Shown here one piece after another: positions 6,110-9,400 of a stretch of 9,400 nucleotides of DNA. The notes beneath the pieces were generated by a model, which was not told where the DNA came from, ran no database searches, and was given only the letters and a program-made list of their open reading frames with translations. This DNA comes from an uncultured Candidatus Saccharibacteria bacterium (GTDB taxonomy: Bacteria; Patescibacteriota; Saccharimonadia; Saccharimonadales; UBA4665). How positions within the stretch are numbered: the stretch's first letter is position 1; each line of letters opens with the position of its first letter. Made by a program: the position numbers and the translations under genes. Location: positions 1 to 9,400 of the forward strand of contig CAILQE010000019.1 in assembly GCA_903836325.1 (NCBI GenBank), written 5' to 3'.

Positions 6110-6186
6110 TGGTACACCCGGACGGATTCGAACCGCCGACCCTCTGTTCCGAAGACAGATGCTCTATCCAGCTGAGCTACGGGTGC
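6110..6186 (-). tRNA. tRNA-Arg (anticodon TCG)
   Basis: This is a 74-nt cloverleaf plus encoded CCA (6112-6110). The acceptor GCACCCG pairs with CGGGTGT (one G-T). The D stem is GCTC/GAGC. The anticodon stem TCTGT/ACAGA encloses CTTCGGA, so the anticodon is TCG, reading CGA and other CGN codons depending on modification. The T arm is GGCGG-TTCGAAT-CCGTC. The discriminator is A. The 156-residue protein gene starts 15 nt downstream. Confidence 0.97.
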
Positions 6187-6206
6187 ATATAACCCATATA
6201 TTAACA

Positions 6207-6245
6207 GATTAAGCTTAGATTATTAAGAGCTTAAGCTTAAAATCT
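6207..6245. repeat. Paired TTAAGCTTA repeats in the tRNA-Arg/folA interval
   Basis: The 9-mer TTAAGCTTA occurs at 6209-6217 and 6231-6239, exactly 22 bp apart, so on the same helical face. The second copy extends to the 10-bp palindrome TTAAGCTTAA. With flanking AGATT/AATCT the block is also a large imperfect inverted repeat. It lies between the divergent tRNA-Arg and folA starts and could be an operator for either (inference). Confidence 0.4.
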
Positions 6246-6254
6246 AAAGTATGT

Positions 6255-6260
6255 TAAATT
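6255..6260 (+). promoter_or_regulatory. folA -10-like box
   Basis: TAAATT ends 6 nt before the folA ATG. An alternative TATGTT lies at 6250-6255. No good -35 is seen; TTAAGC at 6231-6236 has 18-nt spacing but matches poorly and lies within the repeat. A start at or next to the ATG would give a leaderless mRNA. Confidence 0.3.
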
Positions 6261-6266
6261 AATACT

Positions 6267-6743
6267 ATGATTAAAATTCTTGCAGCAATCGATAAAAATA
6301 GAGGTTTAGCTAAGGGTAACTCGTTGCCTTGGAGTCTACCTAATGACGTAAAAAGATACAGGGAACTTATGAAGACCGAGGGAGGAAATGTTCTTATTGG
6401 AAGGACTACGTACATGCAAATGAAAAATGTTTTAGGAGATAATAAAGTATTTCTAGCCACAACTTCAATAGATTCTATGGACGGAGTGGAAATAGTAAAA
6501 GATATAAATAACTTTCTAAGTGAATACAATGGAGATTTGTGGGTGATAGGGGGAGCAAAAGTTTTTGAAGATTCCCTGCCCTACGTAAATGAATTAATAC
6601 TTACAAGGATAGATGGAGATTTTGACTGTAATGTATTCTTTCCGGAATTTGAAGATAAGTTCGAAGAATATTCAAAAGAAGAACCCATTACTGAAAACGG
6701 CATAACTTATCAGTTCGTTAATTACAGAAGAATTACTTCTTAA
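6267..6743 (+). CDS. folA: Dihydrofolate reductase
   Basis: The enzyme reduces dihydrofolate to tetrahydrofolate with NADPH in the cytoplasm, regenerating the cofactor used by GlyA. At 158 residues it is typical of bacterial chromosomal DHFR. Visible motifs are AAIDKNRGLAKGNSLPW (6-22) with W22, the catalytic acid D27 in LPNDVKRYREL, the NADPH-binding VLIGRTTY (42-49, GR at 45-46), VIGGAKVF (93-100), and ELILTRIDGDF followed by CNVFFPEF. These are the trimethoprim-target folds of the chromosomal type. The ATG at 6267 has no Shine-Dalgarno. It is divergent from tRNA-Arg(TCG); cydA follows in the same direction after 94 nt. Confidence 0.97.
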   Translation: MIKILAAIDKNRGLAKGNSLPWSLPNDVKRYRELMKTEGGNVLIGRTTYMQMKNVLGDNKVFLATTSIDSMDGVEIVKDINNFLSEYNGDLWVIGGAKVFEDSLPYVNELILTRIDGDFDCNVFFPEFEDKFEEYSKEEPITENGITYQFVNYRRITS

Positions 6744-6760
6744 TTAAATCTAGTTGGATA

Positions 6761-6795
6761 AATATACTTTAGTCAAAAGAATAACAAGGTATATT
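6761..6795. promoter_or_regulatory. Imperfect inverted repeat upstream of cydA
   Basis: AATATACTTT (6761-6770) and AAGGTATATT (6786-6795) pair over 10 positions with one G-T, around a 15-nt spacer. No T run follows, so a strong folA terminator is unlikely; an operator or weak terminator is possible. The 9-mer TATACTTTA at 6763-6771 also occurs at 4113-4121 in the murB/HTH interval. Confidence 0.3.
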
Positions 6796-6821
6796 AATTA
6801 TGAAAAAGAATAGATAAGACT

Positions 6822-6827
6822 TAAAAT
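6822..6827 (+). promoter_or_regulatory. cydA -10-like box
   Basis: TAAAAT ends 10 nt before the ATG at 6838. There is no Shine-Dalgarno and no clear -35, so this promoter is tentative. If it is used, the leader would be a few bases. Confidence 0.3.
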
Positions 6828-6837
6828 ATAGACATAT

Positions 6838-8157
6838 ATGCACGGCAACATTGTTAACGCTTCAAGGGTATTAATGGGGGATAGTCTAGGATTTCATATC
6901 TTAATATTGATGTTTGGATTAACTCTTCCAATACTATGTATATGGTTTGAATATTTATCTAAGAAAAGAAATGATGAGAAATTACTTAATCTAGCAAAGC
7001 TATGGTCAAAAGTTATGACCATTTTAGTGATAGCAGGAGTAATGTCTGGAACGGTAGTAGCTTTACAGTTCTCTTTAGTTTGGCCAGGAATATTAAAATT
7101 TGGTGGTCAAGTTATAGGTCTTCCTTTCCTTTTTGAAAGTTACGCTTTTATTATTGAAGCAGTATTTCTAGCTCTATATATGTACACTTGGAATAAAGAA
7201 AAAATATCTAGAAATCTTCATATGTTTTTTGGTTCTATGGTAGTGCTAGGTGGAACTTTAAGTGCTTTTTGTATAACTACTGTTAATGCCTGGATGAACC
7301 TACCTAAAGGATTCGATATTGTCGGAGGAAAGCTAGAAAATATACAAGTTTGGAAAGCGATGTTCTCTGATACCGCAATTATTGAGTTCGCTCATTCAAT
7401 GCTTGGATACTACCTTGCAGTAATAATGGTCATGGCATCTATATACGCAATTAAATTACGTAAAGAAAGAGTTATAGATCGTCAAAGAAGCGTTAATTTC
7501 TTTGTAGTTAAGAAAATGATCATTCTATCTGGAATTCTTATTCTTCTTTCAATAATCACAGGGAGTATCAGTGCTAAATATTTAGCTAATAATGAACCAA
7601 TTAAATTAGCTCAAATTGAGGCAGTAACTAAATCTGGAGCACACTCTAGTTATGTATTTGGAGGAATCTTAGATTCAAACGGTAAACTAGTAGGTCCTAG
7701 AATTGTTATTCCAAATGCTCTTAGTTTGTTGGTGGGTGAATCTCCAAACACCTTCGTAAAAGGTTTAGATGTAGTTCCTCTTTCAAATAGACCTCCATCA
7801 TATATCCATAGCCTCTTTGACATCAAAATGACTATGGTGGGGATATTAAGCTTAGTAATATTCGTATTCATCTACGGCGTATATAAAAAGAGCAAATTTA
7901 TACTAAAAGATAATTATTTGAAAATACTTATATTAGTTGGATTCTTCGGACTAGTAATTGTTGAGCTTGGATGGATGTTAACTGAAATAGGTAGGCAGCC
8001 ATGGGCTATAAATGGTTATCTAAAGACCCAGGATGCCATTACTAAGACTAATAATATTACTTCATATGGATATATATTCCCATTCTTCTTTGTAATTTTA
8101 TTTATAGTCACATATCTCGCCGTTAGACGAGTGACTAGAGATCCTAAAGGCAATTAA
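6838..8157 (+). CDS. cydA: Cytochrome bd-type quinol oxidase subunit I
   Basis: This is the membrane subunit that carries the quinol site and the three hemes and reduces O2 to water. The 439 residues with about nine membrane helices fit a short-Q-loop CydA. Matched to E. coli by eye: H20 (H19, high-spin heme ligand), E100 and E107 (E99, E107), H186 (heme b558 ligand), M331 in FDIKM as the probable second b558 ligand (M393), K256 and E261 in PIKLAQIEA (quinol loop K252, E257), E376 (E445) and GRQPW (385-389). All key positions are filled. The usual FRIM before the methionine reads FDIKM. There is no signal peptide, as usual for CydA. The TAA overlaps the next ATG by one base. It should let the cell consume O2, using quinol presumably obtained from elsewhere, since no quinone genes are seen here. 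Confidence 0.95.
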   Translation: MHGNIVNASRVLMGDSLGFHILILMFGLTLPILCIWFEYLSKKRNDEKLLNLAKLWSKVMTILVIAGVMSGTVVALQFSLVWPGILKFGGQVIGLPFLFESYAFIIEAVFLALYMYTWNKEKISRNLHMFFGSMVVLGGTLSAFCITTVNAWMNLPKGFDIVGGKLENIQVWKAMFSDTAIIEFAHSMLGYYLAVIMVMASIYAIKLRKERVIDRQRSVNFFVVKKMIILSGILILLSIITGSISAKYLANNEPIKLAQIEAVTKSGAHSSYVFGGILDSNGKLVGPRIVIPNALSLLVGESPNTFVKGLDVVPLSNRPPSYIHSLFDIKMTMVGILSLVIFVFIYGVYKKSKFILKDNYLKILILVGFFGLVIVELGWMLTEIGRQPWAINGYLKTQDAITKTNNITSYGYIFPFFFVILFIVTYLAVRRVTRDPKGN

Positions 8158-8669
8158 TGTATAGCGGTTTAGTCCTATTTCTAATCCCAGTGTCAATTTA
8201 CATACTACTTTTTATTTATGAAACCTACCTATCCTTTAAGAAAGCGTTAAGAAAAGATCATAAAAGAAATTACGTTGAAGCTACTTGGGAAATGACTCAC
8301 ACACTTTTAATAATTTCCCTTATTTTACTATTTGTATTTTATTCTAGAAGCTTAAATGAACTATCTTCTGCTATCTTTGCCCCAATATTCATAGCTGGTA
8401 CATTACTTCTGATCAGGGGTATTCTATATACTTACATTTTTTACGTAGTTAAGAAGACATATTCTAAATACTTAGATTGGCTATTCTTCTTTACTCATTT
8501 ATTCACATTAGTATTCTTAAGTATTGTTACTTTCAAGGTTATTCAATTCGTAATAAACTCTCATCCTATCGCCAATACCAATTTCCTCCCATATTTCATT
8601 CCAGGGGAAATATTAACATTGGCCCTAATATTAGGGCCAATGTACTTTATCTATAGAATTAAAGAATAA
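8157..8669 (+). CDS. Half-length CydB-like membrane protein (probable oxidase subunit II)
   Basis: This 170-residue protein has about five membrane helices (near 5-24, 47-63, 72-97, 108-131 and 148-166) and sits where cydB belongs. It overlaps cydA by one base, with AAAGG 6 nt before its ATG. CydB is normally 330-380 residues. Here ATWEMTHTLL (42-51) resembles the CydB HWDGNQVWLI segment, with E45 at the acidic position, and APIFIAGTLLLIRGILY (75-91) resembles the next helix ending in a conserved Arg (R87). The rest of CydB is absent. The frame is open with a clean stop and no downstream remnant, so this looks like a reduced form rather than a fresh truncation. It could instead be an unrelated small oxidase partner; similarity is weak and judged by eye. 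Confidence 0.7.
   Translation: MYSGLVLFLIPVSIYILLFIYETYLSFKKALRKDHKRNYVEATWEMTHTLLIISLILLFVFYSRSLNELSSAIFAPIFIAGTLLLIRGILYTYIFYVVKKTYSKYLDWLFFFTHLFTLVFLSIVTFKVIQFVINSHPIANTNFLPYFIPGEILTLALILGPMYFIYRIKE
8616..8643. repeat. 28-bp perfect palindrome inside the cydB-like 3' end
   Basis: Two 14-bp arms, with a GGCCC/GGGCC core, are exact reverse complements with no spacer. It lies within codons for residues about 154-163 of the cydB-like protein and 28 nt before the heliorhodopsin stop. Neither side has a strong T run, although the minus-strand exit reads TTAATATTT. It could end or pause transcription of the two convergent genes, protect mRNA 3' ends, or form a cruciform (inference). Confidence 0.8.
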
Positions 8670-8670
8670 T

Positions 8671-9400
8671 CTATTTAGCTGCTAGTGTGCCTGCAAAGAT
8701 TTGCCAAGCTAATAAAGATTTAGCAACAAAACTTAAGATAATGTAAGCTTTTTCGCCTCTAAGATAATTAGCCCATTTACCTTTAGCTTCATACTGCTTG
8801 TACTGAACCCATGCGAATGAATTAAATAGAATGAATAGGGAAATAATTATTCCGTATACGAATCCAGGAGCTCTTTCACTGGATGGATTTTTAGGTCCGA
8901 TAAGTTGAATCACTACTATTAACCAAGGAACTATCCCTGCAATACATCCGAAGAAGAATGGCAATAAATCTTTGGTGCCAGGTTCAACGTACTTTTCTTG
9001 CAACCATCCGAATAGAATCATTGAAGCATTACATCCAACTATGGCTAAAAGTGTAGCGTAGTTAGAAAGACCATTAAGTTGAGATATTATTAGTATCATC
9101 AAGGAACTACTAAATGAGTATTCTACCCATCTAAAGTAGTTTCTGTGCTTCTTAAGTCCATCGGAGTATCTCTTGAAATATTTACCTGATGCAATCAAGA
9201 AATGAAACAATGCAGACAATCCTAAGAAAGCAGCAATCATATATGCAGTTCTTGGACTAAATAAAGTTACTGGATCAGATTGAGTTGTTCCTGGAGGACC
9301 AGTCATATATACAGCCGTCACAGGCAGGGAGAAGTTATTAGATAGCACTAAAACGGCTATCATTGAAAATAGGTGCAGGAATCCTGCATATAAATTCCAC
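8671..9400 (-). CDS. Heliorhodopsin (5' end beyond the window)
   Basis: This is a retinal-binding seven-helix membrane photoreceptor of the heliorhodopsin family, whose members have inverted topology (N-terminus inside) and mostly do not pump ions. The frame is open to the window edge, giving 242 visible residues; the ATG at 9363 is internal because the preceding codons encode GFLHLFS of helix 1. Counting from the first full codon and comparing with recalled HeR 48C12 at a constant offset of 14, H9 equals H23, H66 equals H80, E93 in RWVEYSFSSS equals the counterion E107, S223 equals S237, and K227 in VAKSLLAWQIF equals the Schiff-base K241. GPPGTT, NASMILFGWLQEKY and PGFVYGIIISLF are also typical. 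About 14 residues are probably missing. It ends one base from the convergent cydB-like gene. No retinal synthesis gene is in view. Confidence 0.97.
   Translation of the reverse strand, partial: WNLYAGFLHLFSMIAVLVLSNNFSLPVTAVYMTGPPGTTQSDPVTLFSPRTAYMIAAFLGLSALFHFLIASGKYFKRYSDGLKKHRNYFRWVEYSFSSSLMILIISQLNGLSNYATLLAIVGCNASMILFGWLQEKYVEPGTKDLLPFFFGCIAGIVPWLIVVIQLIGPKNPSSERAPGFVYGIIISLFILFNSFAWVQYKQYEAKGKWANYLRGEKAYIILSFVAKSLLAWQIFAGTLAAK

Noticed and set aside
6012..6212. Plus-strand open frame of 66 codons containing GRIRTADPLFRRQMLYPAEL
   Set aside because: This peptide is the translation of the antisense strand of tRNA-Arg, a well-known spurious annotation; the frame also runs over the 5' end of the opposite 156-residue gene and has no start signal.
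6254..6529. Minus-strand open frame of 91 codons over folA
   Set aside because: It is antisense to the conserved DHFR active-site region and owes its length to AT-rich codon composition.
6800..6817. Five-codon reading frame MKKNR before cydA
   Set aside because: It has no Shine-Dalgarno, and a regulatory leader peptide role has no support; if the TAAAAT box at 6822-6827 is used it would not be transcribed.
7650..7871. Minus-strand open frame of 73 codons within cydA
   Set aside because: It is antisense to cydA, which is complete with all heme and quinol residues.
9361..9363. ATG at 9363 as the heliorhodopsin start
   Set aside because: The frame is open upstream to the edge and those codons match helix 1 of the family, including the conserved His; starting here would cut away half of helix 1.

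Overview
The window looks like part of a small AT-rich genome of the Patescibacteria (CPR), most likely a Candidatus Saccharibacteria (TM7) lineage from lit fresh water. This placement is inferred from compactness, CPR-like cell-wall enzymes, a glycine-rich-tailed RRM protein, mostly leaderless gene starts and a heliorhodopsin close to the freshwater type. No marker gene such as 16S rRNA is present. The standard code fits: Trp is TGG, Gly GGA codons are read normally, and all eleven visible stops are TAA or TAG.

Left part (1-5104). Two tRNA genes (Arg-TCT and Gly-TCC) lie behind murA on the minus strand. This MurA carries an N-terminal XRE helix-turn-helix domain, and its promoter holds a perfect inverted repeat between the -35 and -10 boxes. 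Divergent glyA follows and ends convergently on murB, the two sharing a CTAG. Divergent from murB is a two-gene unit encoding an XRE-HTH/DUF3467-like protein and a SpoIIAA/STAS-like protein. A second long inverted repeat sits in the shared murB/HTH promoter interval. MurA and MurB make UDP-MurNAc in two successive steps, and each gene has an HTH protein and a palindromic candidate operator at its start, which suggests a small autoregulated cell-wall circuit (inference).

Middle part (5071-6743). A bidirectional terminator separates the STAS-like gene from an RRM RNA-binding protein gene. The RRM gene has an unusually long, structured 5' leader. Upstream lie an unrecognised 156-residue protein with an ADP-ribosyltransferase-like look, placed 15 nt behind a tRNA-Arg(TCG), and then divergent folA (dihydrofolate reductase). 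With glyA it supplies folate one-carbon chemistry.

Right part (6744-9400). cydA encodes the catalytic subunit of a bd-type quinol oxidase. It overlaps by 1 nt a 170-residue, five-helix membrane protein that looks like the front half of CydB. A 28-bp perfect palindrome lies inside the 3' end of that gene. One nucleotide further on, convergently, ends a heliorhodopsin gene that enters from the right edge, with the retinal lysine, the counterion glutamate and both pocket histidines intact. An oxygen-reducing terminal oxidase and a retinal photoreceptor are thus packed tail to tail. No gene-free stretch exceeds 300 bases; the longest (5430-5623) holds the RRM leader and its promoter.
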